DNA of 53,013 nt from GCA-002715885 sp045561575 (lineage in GTDB: Bacteria > Bacteroidota > Bacteroidia > Flavobacteriales > BACL11). Where the stretch lies: the NCBI GenBank assembly GCA_045561575.1, contig JBJKXM010000017.1, forward strand, positions 1-53,013, written 5' to 3'. The notes under the pieces were generated by a model. The model ran no database searches and was not told where the DNA came from. It saw only the letters and a list, made by a program, of their open reading frames with translations. The first letter of the stretch is position 1. Every line of letters starts with the position of its first letter. Positions 23,475 to 32,210 of the stretch are shown piece after piece. The translations under genes and the position numbers were made by a program.

Positions 23475-25895
23475 CTACCTTATTTCTGCTCCAACTGAAC
23501 TTTCAAATTCAGCAATTAATTTCTTCATTACTTCATCAATCTGATAGTCTGTTAATGTTTTAGAATTATCTTCAAAAACAAATGAAATTGCATAAGATTT
23601 TTTATTATCTGGTAATTTATCTCCAATGTAAACATCAAATAAATTTACCTCTTGTAATAAAGAATTATTTACACTTCTAGCAATTTTTTCTAATTGACTA
23701 AATGACACATCCTGATTTATTAATAATGATAAATCTCTTCTTATTATTGGAAACTTATTTACAGCTTTATATACAATTTTATTATTTCCAACAAGATCAA
23801 GTATTAAGTCCCAGTTAAAATCTGCAATAAATACAGAATTACGAATTTTATAACTTTTTAAAATATTAGAATCAACATTTCCAAAATAAACAAGAGGCTT
23901 TTTCTTAACACTATACATCAATCCGCTAGACAATCCATTTGTATTTACCTCTTTAACTTTATATTTAGTTAATCCAAGACGACTTATGATTGTATGAACT
24001 ATCTCTTTAATAAAAAAGAAATCAACTTTTTCGTTTTTTACATTCCAGTTTTCTTCATATTTATTACCAGTTATAGTTAAATAGAGATGTTGATTTTCTT
24101 CATATTTATCAAAAATCTGATAAGACTTTCCAAATTCAAAAAACTTAAGGTTGGAATTTTTTCTATTGTTATTATACTCAACTGATTCAAGTGCTGAAAA
24201 TAATAATGTTCTCCTCATAATGTTTAGATCAGAACTAAGAGGATTCAAAATATTAACGTTGTTTTCGTCTTTTAATTCTTCAATAAATTTATTATACGAG
24301 GATTTAGTTAATGAATTATTCATGATTTCATGAAAACCATTACTTGCTAATAAGTTAGATAATACTTTTTTTAATTTGTATGAGTCTATTGAATTAGAAA
24401 TAGTAATTGAAGTAGATAGTTTATCAGGTAAAGCAATTGTATTAAAACCATAAATACGTAACACTTCTTCAATAACATCAATCTCTCGAGTAACATCAAC
24501 TCTATATGTAGGAATTGAAAGAATTAATGAGTCCCCACTATCTTCAACAATATTTATTTCTAGATTTTTTAAAATCTTTTTTACTAAATCCTGATTAATC
24601 TTCTCGCCAGCAATTTTATTTAAAGAATCAAATGAAAAGTTGACATTAACATTTTCAATAGGTTTTTGATAAAAATCAATAATATCAGAGGTTATTTCTC
24701 CATTACATATTTCTTTAATAAGAATTGCCGCTCTTTTTAGTGCATAAACTGTAATATTTGGATCACACCCTCTTTCATATCTAAATGATGCGTCTGTACT
24801 TAAAATATGACGTTTAGCTGTTTTCCTAATAGATATTGGATTGAAATAAGCAGACTCTAAAAATATAGTTGTTGTATTTTCATTAACACCAGATTTTAAC
24901 CCACCAAAAACACCAGCTATACACATTGGCTCATTTTCATTGCAAATCATTAGATCTTCAACTGACAACTCTCTTTCAATCTCATCAAGAGTTATAAATT
25001 TTGACTTTGATTTTGCTGTCTTAACAATAATTGTATTTCCATCAATTTTATTAGCATCAAATGCATGAAGTGGCTGACCAGTTTCGTGTAAAACATAATT
25101 AGTAATATCAACAATATTATTTATTGGGTTAATCCCAATAGATAACAATCTATTTTTTAACCATTCTGGCGAATCCTTAACAGTTATATTTGAAATAGTT
25201 AATCCAGAATACCTAGGACATAATTCAGGCGTTTGTACATCTACTTTTATTTCTAAACTATTGCTATCAATTGAAAAATCTTTTACCGAAGGTAAACACA
25301 TTTTTAAATTATGATCTTTTGAGTTTAGTGCTGCCTTTAAATCACGAGCAACACCTATATGTGACATTGCATCAGTTCTATTTGGAGTTAAGCCAATTTC
25401 AAAAATAGTATCTGTTTTAATATCAAAATATTTTGACCCAGCTTGGCCAATAGGAGCATCATCAGGAAGCTCCATGATGCCATCAGTTTTAGCACCGAGA
25501 CCAATTTCATCAGGACCACAAATCATACCATCTGAAACTTGACCCCTAATTTTACTTCTTTTAATTTTAAAAGAATCATCCCCAATATGTATCCAAGTAC
25601 CAACAGTTGCTACTGGAACTTTAAGGTTAACAGCTACATTAGGAGCTCCACATACGATATGTAATGGATCACCTTCTCCTATATCAACAGTTGTTAAATT
25701 CAATCTATCAGCATCAGGATGTTTTTCTACAGTGAGAATCTTACCAATTACAATACCAATAAGACCTCCTTTAATAGATTCATGATTCTCTACACCTTCG
25801 ACTTCCAAACCAATGTCGGTCAATAAATCAGAAGTTTCATCTATTGATAAATCTGTTTTTAAATAATCTTGAAGCCAGTTGTTAGAAATCTTCAT
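23475..25895 (-). CDS. pheT: Phenylalanine-tRNA ligase beta subunit
   Basis: PheT pairs with PheS to charge tRNA-Phe. At 806 residues it has the full bacterial layout: N-terminal region, EMAP/tRNA-binding domain (about 40-150, IVIGKILTVEKHPDADRLNLTTVD), B3/B4 editing domain (about 210-370), B5 domain (about 400-475), a class II core-like domain (about 480-690), and a C-terminal ferredoxin-fold anticodon-binding domain (about 712-806, FPIIRRDLSLLI). pheS is not adjacent, as in many Bacteroidota. A complete -33/-7 promoter lies upstream at 25913-25941. The protein is cytoplasmic. Confidence 0.97.
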   Translation of the reverse strand: MKISNNWLQDYLKTDLSIDETSDLLTDIGLEVEGVENHESIKGGLIGIVIGKILTVEKHPDADRLNLTTVDIGEGDPLHIVCGAPNVAVNLKVPVATVGTWIHIGDDSFKIKRSKIRGQVSDGMICGPDEIGLGAKTDGIMELPDDAPIGQAGSKYFDIKTDTIFEIGLTPNRTDAMSHIGVARDLKAALNSKDHNLKMCLPSVKDFSIDSNSLEIKVDVQTPELCPRYSGLTISNITVKDSPEWLKNRLLSIGINPINNIVDITNYVLHETGQPLHAFDANKIDGNTIIVKTAKSKSKFITLDEIERELSVEDLMICNENEPMCIAGVFGGLKSGVNENTTTIFLESAYFNPISIRKTAKRHILSTDASFRYERGCDPNITVYALKRAAILIKEICNGEITSDIIDFYQKPIENVNVNFSFDSLNKIAGEKINQDLVKKILKNLEINIVEDSGDSLILSIPTYRVDVTREIDVIEEVLRIYGFNTIALPDKLSTSITISNSIDSYKLKKVLSNLLASNGFHEIMNNSLTKSSYNKFIEELKDENNVNILNPLSSDLNIMRRTLLFSALESVEYNNNRKNSNLKFFEFGKSYQIFDKYEENQHLYLTITGNKYEENWNVKNEKVDFFFIKEIVHTIISRLGLTKYKVKEVNTNGLSSGLMYSVKKKPLVYFGNVDSNILKSYKIRNSVFIADFNWDLILDLVGNNKIVYKAVNKFPIIRRDLSLLINQDVSFSQLEKIARSVNNSLLQEVNLFDVYIGDKLPDNKKSYAISFVFEDNSKTLTDYQIDEVMKKLIAEFESSVGAEIR

Positions 25896-25912
25896 AATGT
25901 AATTATATCAGG

Positions 25913-25941
25913 CAAATTTAAATAATGTAATTTAATGACAA
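25913..25941 (-). promoter_or_regulatory. Promoter with -33 and -7 elements for pheT
   Basis: On the minus strand TTG (25941-25939) and TAAATTTG (25920-25913) are separated by 18 bases, which fits the Bacteroidota consensus. The -7 box ends 17 bases before the pheT ATG. No attenuator-like leader peptide or T-box is present in this short leader. Confidence 0.6.
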
Positions 25942-25950
25942 TAATATACC

Positions 25951-27543
25951 TTAATCATTTGACAAATATTTTTTTACTCTCTTAAGATATAACATATTAT
26001 TGGCATTGTTTGACAAGCCGGAGATATTTTTTTGAGTAAATCTTAAAACATTATCATAATAAAGTGGTACAATTGGAGCATTCTCAATAATAATTTTATC
26101 CATTTCATTATAATAATTAAACCTTATAGAATCATTACTTTCAGAAAGACTTATCTCATAGAGGTCATCAAATTTATCATTCTTGAAATGAGTATAATTA
26201 GGACCATTTGGAGAGTGATTCTTACTATAAAAAAGAGATAAATAGTTTTCTGCATCGGGATAATCTGCAATCCAGCTAGCTCTAAAAAAAGAAAGTTTTG
26301 AGGTTGCTACCATTTGTCTATGGGTGGATGGTGGATTAACATTAATTTCTAACTCTAGTCCATTTTTAGACAATTCGTTTTGTATGTATTCACATAAATC
26401 TAAATAAGATGAATTGGTTGATAATACAATAGGCTCTAGAGTACCATTATTTAATTGTTTCACTTCATTAATTAGTTTTAATGATTTCTCTTTATCATAA
26501 TCATACCCTACTAGATTTTTATTAAAAGAAGGCATTCCTCTAGGAACAAAACCATTAATTGCTGGAGTACCAATGTTATTTCTTAAAAACTTCAACATTT
26601 TTTTTCTATCAAATCCATAGTTAATTGCTTGTCTGATCTTTAGGTACTGTATAGGTGATAAAGTATCTTTTGAGTAAAATCCTAAGTATTCTGTATTTAA
26701 ATAATCTTGAGTATGAAGATTAATATCATTAGTGTACTTAGTATTTAACTTACCTTCTTTGGTTAATATTTCATCTTTATATGAAGCATCTATACCTGAC
26801 AAAAAATCAAGATTTCCTAAAATAAATTGTAGAAATGCTGCTTGTTTGTCTCTTAAAAAAGTGATTGAAACACCATCTAAATGTGGAAGGCGTTGATTAT
26901 TTTCTATTTCAAAATAATTTTGATTTTTTCTAAATATTAACTTCTCCCCTTTTTGCCACATTTGAAACTTAAATGGACCTGTACCAATAGGATTGGAATG
27001 AAAATCTGTTGATTCAACAATCTCCTTTGGAACAACTGAACAATACTGCATCGATAAAAGACCTAAAAAACCCGGAAAAGGAGAGTGAAGTTCTATTAAA
27101 AAGATAGAGTCATTCTGAGCTTTGAATGATTTAACATTTGACATCACCCATCTTCCTGGAGAAGCTACTTTGGTATCAATTAGTCTTGAAAAAGAGTATT
27201 CAAAATCAAATGCATTTACCTTTCTTCCTCTCTCAAGACTTAGCTTATCAGTATTGTGAAAATAAATATCATCTCTTAGATAAAAAATATAGTTTAATTT
27301 ATCATTAGACACTTTCCATGACTTAGCAATTGAAGGCTTAATTAATAAATTACTATCCAACTGAACTAGTCCATTGAAAAGCTGAGAAGTAGCCCAAACA
27401 GATGCTAAATCTTTAGAAAAAGCAGGGTCAAGAGAGTTGATGCCAGAAATTTCATTGTATTTAAATATTTTTAAATGACTAATATCATTATTTTGAGAAC
27501 AAGAGAATAAAAAAATGGATAATAGAAGTAAAAAATATCTCAT
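25951..27543 (-). CDS. Peptide ABC transporter substrate-binding lipoprotein (OppA/DppA family)
   Basis: The 530-residue protein has a short leader with the lipobox LFSC (Cys15) followed by SQNND, then the family 5 extracellular solute-binding fold. Motifs include SLDPAFSKDLASVWATSQLFNGLVQLD near the N-terminus, IAKSWKVSNDKLNYIFYLRDDIYFHN, NPIGTGPFKFQMWQKGEKLIFRKN, and ASWIADYPDAENYL near the C-terminus. These proteins capture oligopeptides or other solutes for an ABC importer. No permease or ATPase genes are adjacent, so it is an orphan in this window. A TAGTTTTG -7 box ends four bases before its ATG, so the mRNA may be leaderless. Confidence 0.92.
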   Translation of the reverse strand: MRYFLLLLSIFLFSCSQNNDISHLKIFKYNEISGINSLDPAFSKDLASVWATSQLFNGLVQLDSNLLIKPSIAKSWKVSNDKLNYIFYLRDDIYFHNTDKLSLERGRKVNAFDFEYSFSRLIDTKVASPGRWVMSNVKSFKAQNDSIFLIELHSPFPGFLGLLSMQYCSVVPKEIVESTDFHSNPIGTGPFKFQMWQKGEKLIFRKNQNYFEIENNQRLPHLDGVSITFLRDKQAAFLQFILGNLDFLSGIDASYKDEILTKEGKLNTKYTNDINLHTQDYLNTEYLGFYSKDTLSPIQYLKIRQAINYGFDRKKMLKFLRNNIGTPAINGFVPRGMPSFNKNLVGYDYDKEKSLKLINEVKQLNNGTLEPIVLSTNSSYLDLCEYIQNELSKNGLELEINVNPPSTHRQMVATSKLSFFRASWIADYPDAENYLSLFYSKNHSPNGPNYTHFKNDKFDDLYEISLSESNDSIRFNYYNEMDKIIIENAPIVPLYYDNVLRFTQKNISGLSNNANNMLYLKRVKKYLSND

Positions 27544-27547
27544 ATAA

Positions 27548-27555
27548 CAAAACTA
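27548..27555 (-). promoter_or_regulatory. Promoter -7 element for the peptide-binding lipoprotein
   Basis: The minus strand reads TAGTTTTG, a full TAnnTTTG match, four bases before the ATG at 27543. It is divergent from the mtaB -7 box, 30 bases away. No well-placed -33 TTG is seen. Confidence 0.5.
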
Positions 27556-27585
27556 CAACATTCTATTAATTAATGATCTATTTTT

Positions 27586-27593
27586 TATTTTTG
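27586..27593 (+). promoter_or_regulatory. Promoter -7 element for mtaB-lgt
   Basis: TATTTTTG is a full TAnnTTTG match and ends four bases before the mtaB ATG at 27598, which leaves no space for a leader or ribosome binding site if transcription starts 4-7 bases downstream. Confidence 0.5.
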
Positions 27594-27597
27594 CAAA

Positions 27598-28905
27598 ATG
27601 TTTGTGGGAAAAAAAGTAGCATTTTATACTCTTGGATGTAAGTTGAACTTTTCAGAAACTTCAACAATTTCAAGACAATTAACTGATCTAGGATTTTCAA
27701 AATCTGAATTTAATAATGGTGCTGATCTTTTTGTAATAAATACTTGCTCAGTAACTGAAAATGCAAATAAAGAGTGTAGAAGGATTATTAGAAAAGCAAA
27801 GAAAATATCTCCTCAATCAAATGTTATAATCACTGGATGTTATGCACAACTAAAACCTGAGTCAATTAGTAATATTGAAGGGGTTGATATGGTAATTGGA
27901 GCAAATGAAAAATTTAACATTCCAAAATTACTTAAAAATTTCAGTAATAAAACTACAGAAATTCATGGTTGCTCAATAAATAACTTAAATTACTTTTCAT
28001 CCTTCTCTCTTCAAGACAGAACCAGATCGTTTCTAAAAGTTCAAGATGGATGTGATTATCCATGTACATACTGTACTATACCTCTTGCTAGAGGAAAAAG
28101 CAGATCAGATAATATTCAAAATATTGTAAGAAATGCTAAAGAAATAGCAAAAAATGGAATCAAGGAAATTGTTTTAACTGGAGTTAATATTGGTGATTTT
28201 AAAGAAAACAACCATCGTTTCATAGATTTGATCAGAGAATTAGAAAAAGTTCAAGGAATTGAACGTTATAGAATTTCATCAATTGAACCAAATTTAATCA
28301 CTGATGAAATTATTGAGTTTGTTAAAAGGTCTAATAAATTCATGCCCCATTTTCATATTCCACTTCAATCTGGATCAGACAATATTTTAAGATTAATGAA
28401 AAGAAGATATAATACTGGATTATATTTTGAAAAAATTAAAAAAATTAAACAAGAAATTCCTAATGTATGTTTAGGAGCAGATGTAATTGTAGGTTTTCCT
28501 AGTGAAGATGACAATGAGTTTAATAAAACACTAAACTTCATAAAAGATTTAGATATTTCTTATTTACATGTCTTTTCTTATTCTGAAAGAGAAAATACAA
28601 AAGCAATATTAATGGATAATAAAGTCCCTAAAAATAAAATATCAGAAAGAAGTAAAATGCTAAGAATATTGTCTAATAAACTACAGCGTAAATTCTACCT
28701 AAATTACCAAGAAACAGAACAATCAGTATTATTTGAACAAGATAATAAGGATGGGTTTATGCACGGATTTACAAAAAACTATATCAAAGTTAAGGTTCCA
28801 TTTGACAAAAGCTTTGTAAAAACAAATTCTAAAGTCCTATTAAATAAAATGGACGATACGCTAATCATGAACGCAAAAATAAAAGAACTATGTACCCAAC
28901 TATAA
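27598..28905 (+). CDS. mtaB: tRNA (t6A37-C2) methylthiotransferase MtaB
   Basis: MtaB is a radical-SAM methylthiotransferase that converts t6A to ms2t6A at position 37 of tRNAs. In 435 residues it shows the N-terminal UPF0004 domain with cluster Cys14 (TLGCKLNFSET), Cys50 (INTCSVTENA) and Cys81 (ITGCYAQ), then the radical-SAM site Cys152-Cys156-Cys159 in QDGCDYPCTYCTIPLARGKSRS, and a C-terminal TRAM-like region. TCSVTENA and CKLN rather than CQMN separate MtaB from MiaB. Its last 16 bases overlap the start of lgt, so the two genes are co-transcribed. The protein is cytoplasmic. Confidence 0.95.
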   Translation: MFVGKKVAFYTLGCKLNFSETSTISRQLTDLGFSKSEFNNGADLFVINTCSVTENANKECRRIIRKAKKISPQSNVIITGCYAQLKPESISNIEGVDMVIGANEKFNIPKLLKNFSNKTTEIHGCSINNLNYFSSFSLQDRTRSFLKVQDGCDYPCTYCTIPLARGKSRSDNIQNIVRNAKEIAKNGIKEIVLTGVNIGDFKENNHRFIDLIRELEKVQGIERYRISSIEPNLITDEIIEFVKRSNKFMPHFHIPLQSGSDNILRLMKRRYNTGLYFEKIKKIKQEIPNVCLGADVIVGFPSEDDNEFNKTLNFIKDLDISYLHVFSYSERENTKAILMDNKVPKNKISERSKMLRILSNKLQRKFYLNYQETEQSVLFEQDNKDGFMHGFTKNYIKVKVPFDKSFVKTNSKVLLNKMDDTLIMNAKIKELCTQL

Positions 28906-30044
28906 GTCATCTTATTGAAGACCTTTTTGGTATATATATACCCCTTCCAATTCAAACTTTTGGATTTTGGGTTGCAATTGCATTTATGGCAGCAGCCTAT
29001 GTAATTAAATTAGAATTAGAAAGGAAAGAAAAAATAGGCTTAATATCATCTACGAAAATCAATCAAATTGTTGGCAATAAGTTATCGTATACAGAAATAA
29101 TAATAAGTTTATTATCGGGTTTTATACTTGGATATAAAATATTAGAAGGTGTATTGTTTTATGATGATTTAGTAAGAGACCCTCAATCATTTATACTTTC
29201 TACTAGAGGAAATTTATTTGGTGGATTAATTTTTGCTTATCTATCTTATTATCAAAAAAATAAAGAAAACAAAAAACAATTACTTGCTAAACCAAAAAAA
29301 ATAGAGAAGATTTTTCATCCTTATGAATTAGTTGGAAATATTACTTTAATAGCAGCTATTTCTGGAATAATAGGTGCCAAAATTTTCCATAATCTTGAAA
29401 ACATAGATGACTTTCTGGCTGATCCAATGGGGCAATTATTATCCTTTAGTGGACTTACATTTTATGGAGGATTGATTTGTGGAGCTATCTCAGTAATTAT
29501 TTACTGCAGAAAATATAAAATTAATATTATTCACTTAATGGATAGTGCTGCTCCTGCCCTAATGATTTCTTATGCAATAGGAAGAATAGGTTGTCAAATG
29601 TCTGGTGATGGTGATTGGGGAATTGTTAATCTAGCACCTAAACCTGAATGGCTTGCAATGTTTCCTGATTGGATATGGAGCTATAATTTTCCAAACAATG
29701 TTATTAATGCCGGAGTATATATTGAAGGATGTACAGGTCGTTTTTGTTCTGTTCTTCCACAACCTGTATGGCCTACATCACTTTATGAAACAATAATGTG
29801 TTTAATGCTATTTGGTCTGCTTTGGTTTCTAAGAAAGAAAATTGGTATTCCTGGAATGATATTTAGTATTTACTTAATACTTAATGGAACTGAAAGATTC
29901 TTTATAGAAAAAATAAGAGTTAATACAGAATATAATTTTTTAGGTGGAATTACTCAAGCTGAAATTATATCTTTCTGTTTAATAATTACTGGATTATTAA
30001 TGTCTTTTTTCTTTGTAATGAAATACAAAAAAAGAGAAAAATAG
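28890..30044 (+). CDS. lgt: Prolipoprotein diacylglyceryl transferase (long form with internal duplication)
   Basis: Lgt attaches diacylglycerol to the lipobox Cys, the first step in lipoprotein maturation at the inner membrane; several lipoproteins in this window would depend on it. The 384-residue protein has multiple membrane segments, the signature region GRIGCQMSGDGDWG (231-244, a variant of GR.GN..N.E..G common in this phylum), and LNGTERFFIEKIR near the C-terminus. It is about 90-100 residues longer than E. coli Lgt (291). The extra length is a second copy of a core segment (75-123 versus 158-208). In copy two the usual His of FHGG is Tyr (TFYGG). It overlaps mtaB by 16 bases; the start matches the first ATG after the mtaB C-terminus. 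Confidence 0.93.
   Translation: MYPTISHLIEDLFGIYIPLPIQTFGFWVAIAFMAAAYVIKLELERKEKIGLISSTKINQIVGNKLSYTEIIISLLSGFILGYKILEGVLFYDDLVRDPQSFILSTRGNLFGGLIFAYLSYYQKNKENKKQLLAKPKKIEKIFHPYELVGNITLIAAISGIIGAKIFHNLENIDDFLADPMGQLLSFSGLTFYGGLICGAISVIIYCRKYKINIIHLMDSAAPALMISYAIGRIGCQMSGDGDWGIVNLAPKPEWLAMFPDWIWSYNFPNNVINAGVYIEGCTGRFCSVLPQPVWPTSLYETIMCLMLFGLLWFLRKKIGIPGMIFSIYLILNGTERFFIEKIRVNTEYNFLGGITQAEIISFCLIITGLLMSFFFVMKYKKREK
29112..29513 (+). repeat. Internal duplication inside lgt (two ~50-residue copies)
   Basis: Residues 75-123 (29112-29258) and 158-208 (29361-29513) align as SG.ILG.KI......DDL..DP...LS..G.LF.GGLI. Both resemble the single core segment of ordinary Lgt that contains G.KL.Y...DP...FHGG. 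The second copy leads directly into the signature region and is taken as the original; the first looks degenerate. The copies are separated by a basic Lys-rich linker (residues 124-140) and a hydrophobic stretch. Confidence 0.7.
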
Positions 30045-30051
30045 TTTATAA

Positions 30052-31476
30052 CTATTTATTAATTTTTATTAAATAAAGGCCGATAAATGTTATTAAGCCA
30101 TTTAATATTAATAATTCAAATCCAAAAGGAATATATAAATTCAATACATAACAAATAACAGGAGATAGAATAGCAATTATTGGTACTAGCTTATCTCTTA
30201 CTTGATACTTTGTAAATAATCCAAAGGAAAACATTCCAAGAAGTGGTCCATAAGTATATCCAGCTACTGTAAATAATGACTTTATTACACTCTGATCATT
30301 AATAGCATTAAAAATTAGAATAACACCAAGAAGTACTAATGATAATAAAAGATGAACAAATTTTCTAGTTTTTATTTGCTGTTTAGGTTCTTGCTTTTCA
30401 AATTCTAGAATATCAACACAAAAAGCTGTAGTAAGAGAAGTTAAAGCAGAATCAGCGCTGGAGTAAGCAGCAGCAATAATTCCAATAATAAATAATATAC
30501 CTACATATACTGGCAATCCTGAATTTAGAGCAATATTTGGAAATAACATATCTGCGTTATCTGGGGGAATAATAGCAAATGTATCTGAGTATATATAAAG
30601 CAGAGCACCAAGAGATAAAAATATTAAATCAACAAATATTAAAATGGTACTAAATACGGTCATATTTTTCTGTGCATCTTTTAAGTTTCTACAACTTAAA
30701 TTCTTTTGCATTTGATCTTGGTCAAGTCCAGTCATAACAATTGCCATGAACATACCAGAGAAAAACTGTTTGAAAAAGTATTTTTTATCAGTCCAATCAT
30801 CAAAAAAGAACATTTTTGAATAATCAGAATCTGCTATTAAAGAAACAACTGATGATACATTAACATCCATTTTTTGCATCAATGTATATGCTATAAGAAT
30901 AACAGTAGAAAGCATAAATGTAGTCTGGAGCGTATCTGTCCAAATAATGGTTTTCATTCCACTACGATAGGTATAAAGCCAAATTAGAGCTATTGTAATA
31001 ATTACTGTAATATAAAATGGAATGTTCCAGGATTCAAAAACAGCAAATTGAAGTACAGTAGCAATTAAAAATAATCTAAATGAAGCCCCAATTGTTCTTG
31101 AAAGTAAAAAGAAAGATGATCCAGTCTTATAACTACTATTTCCAAATCTATCTCTTAAATAGGTATAAATCGATGTAAGTTCGAGCCTATAATAAAGAGG
31201 TAATAAAATTCTAGCAATTATAAAATACCCACAGAAAAAACCAAATACCATTTGCATGTATGAAAATTGACTAGATGCAACCCAGCCAGGAACAGAAATA
31301 AATGTAATTCCTGAAAGTGTTGTTCCAATCATACCATAGGCAATAACAAACCAAGGAGAGTTCCTATTTCCTAGAAAGAAAGTATCGTTACTATCATTTT
31401 TACCAGTAATGTATGATATAACAAAAAGAAGTAAAAAATAGGCAGCAATACAGCTTAAAATAATTGTTGGATTCAT
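30052..31476 (-). CDS. Sodium:solute symporter (SSS family)
   Basis: The 474-residue inner-membrane protein has about 13 hydrophobic segments and the SSS fold. The N-terminal part (FFLGNRNSPWFVIAYGMIGTTLSGITFISVPGW) and the RDRFG segment are typical, as are GLDQDQMQKNLSCRNLKDAQKNM in the middle and AAAYSSADSALTSLTTAFCVDI in the region corresponding to the sodium site of TM8. Relatives transport sugars, amino acids, vitamins or sialic acid; the substrate cannot be inferred. It is divergent from recR, with a TACATTTG box 18 bases upstream. It converges with lgt, seven bases apart. Confidence 0.93.
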   Translation of the reverse strand: MNPTIILSCIAAYFLLLFVISYITGKNDSNDTFFLGNRNSPWFVIAYGMIGTTLSGITFISVPGWVASSQFSYMQMVFGFFCGYFIIARILLPLYYRLELTSIYTYLRDRFGNSSYKTGSSFFLLSRTIGASFRLFLIATVLQFAVFESWNIPFYITVIITIALIWLYTYRSGMKTIIWTDTLQTTFMLSTVILIAYTLMQKMDVNVSSVVSLIADSDYSKMFFFDDWTDKKYFFKQFFSGMFMAIVMTGLDQDQMQKNLSCRNLKDAQKNMTVFSTILIFVDLIFLSLGALLYIYSDTFAIIPPDNADMLFPNIALNSGLPVYVGILFIIGIIAAAYSSADSALTSLTTAFCVDILEFEKQEPKQQIKTRKFVHLLLSLVLLGVILIFNAINDQSVIKSLFTVAGYTYGPLLGMFSFGLFTKYQVRDKLVPIIAILSPVICYVLNLYIPFGFELLILNGLITFIGLYLIKINK

Positions 31477-31494
31477 TTGATTTTTTAATTACTA

Positions 31495-31502
31495 CAAATG
31501 TA
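31495..31502 (-). promoter_or_regulatory. Promoter -7 element for the sodium:solute symporter
   Basis: The minus strand reads TACATTTG, a full TAnnTTTG match, 18 bases before the ATG at 31476 in the 58-base divergent gap with recR. On the plus strand TAACTTTA (31522-31529) is an imperfect -7 box five bases before recR. Confidence 0.45.
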
Positions 31503-31534
31503 GAATTTTTAAATATTTATTTAACTTTACAGCA

Positions 31535-32155
31535 ATGGAATTTCCCTCAGAACTTGTTAAAAATGCTGTTGAACAACTATCTACACTTCCTGGAATAGGA
31601 AAGCGTTCAGCACTAAGGTTAGCTCTTCATTTGTTAAAAAAAGATAAACACCAAGTTGAGAAATTTGGTAAATCTTTTATTGATTTAATTAATAATATAA
31701 ACTATTGCAGAGAGTGTCATACAATCTCAGATTTTGAAATTTGTAAGGTTTGTTCTAATCCCAGCAGAGATAAATCATTAATCTGCGTTGTAGAGGATAT
31801 TAGAACGATGATGGCAATAGAAAATACTTTGCAATACAAGGGGGTTTACCATGTTCTTGGTGGTCTTATCTCACCACTTGAGGGAATTGCCCCAGATGAT
31901 CTTAAAATTGAGGAATTAGTAACAAAAACAGAAACTTTAGAAATTAAAGAAATAATTTTTGCTCTTAGTACTACAATGGAAGGAGATACAACTAATTATT
32001 ATCTATTTAAAAGGTTAAAAGAAAAAGATATAAAAATATCTTCTATTGCAAGAGGAATTGCAATCGGTGATGAATTAGAATATACTGATGAAGTAACGCT
32101 AGGAGCTGCTATTTCTAGTAGGCTTCCTTATTCAGATAAGATAAAAACAGAATAA
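31535..32155 (+). CDS. recR: Recombination mediator RecR
   Basis: RecR works with RecO (and RecF) to load RecA on single-stranded DNA at gaps. The 206-residue length is standard. It has the HhH region at the N-terminus (LSTLPGIGKRSALRLALHLL), the four-Cys zinc motif (CRECHTISDFEICKVC), and a Toprim domain with VVEDIRTMMAIE, YHVLGGLISPLEGIAPDDL and STTMEGDTTNYYL. The end, SIARGIAIGDELEYTDEVTLGAAISSR, is nearly invariant in the family. It precedes the E2 gene by 55 bases. Confidence 0.97.
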   Translation: MEFPSELVKNAVEQLSTLPGIGKRSALRLALHLLKKDKHQVEKFGKSFIDLINNINYCRECHTISDFEICKVCSNPSRDKSLICVVEDIRTMMAIENTLQYKGVYHVLGGLISPLEGIAPDDLKIEELVTKTETLEIKEIIFALSTTMEGDTTNYYLFKRLKEKDIKISSIARGIAIGDELEYTDEVTLGAAISSRLPYSDKIKTE

Positions 32156-32186
32156 ATAAAAAACTAAATTATTGAACAAGATTTAT

Positions 32187-32194
32187 TAATTTTG
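32187..32194 (+). promoter_or_regulatory. Promoter -7 element for the E2 gene
   Basis: TAATTTTG, a full TAnnTTTG match, ends 16 bases before the ATG at 32211 in the 55-base gap after recR. A TTG at 32172 is too close to serve as a normal -33 element. Confidence 0.4.
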
Positions 32195-32210
32195 CATAAA
32201 ATTTTTAAAA

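Noticed and set aside
31180..31205. GTTCGAGCC resembling a tRNA T-arm
   Set aside because: It lies inside the symporter gene and no acceptor or anticodon arm pairs with it. No tRNA was recognised anywhere in the window.
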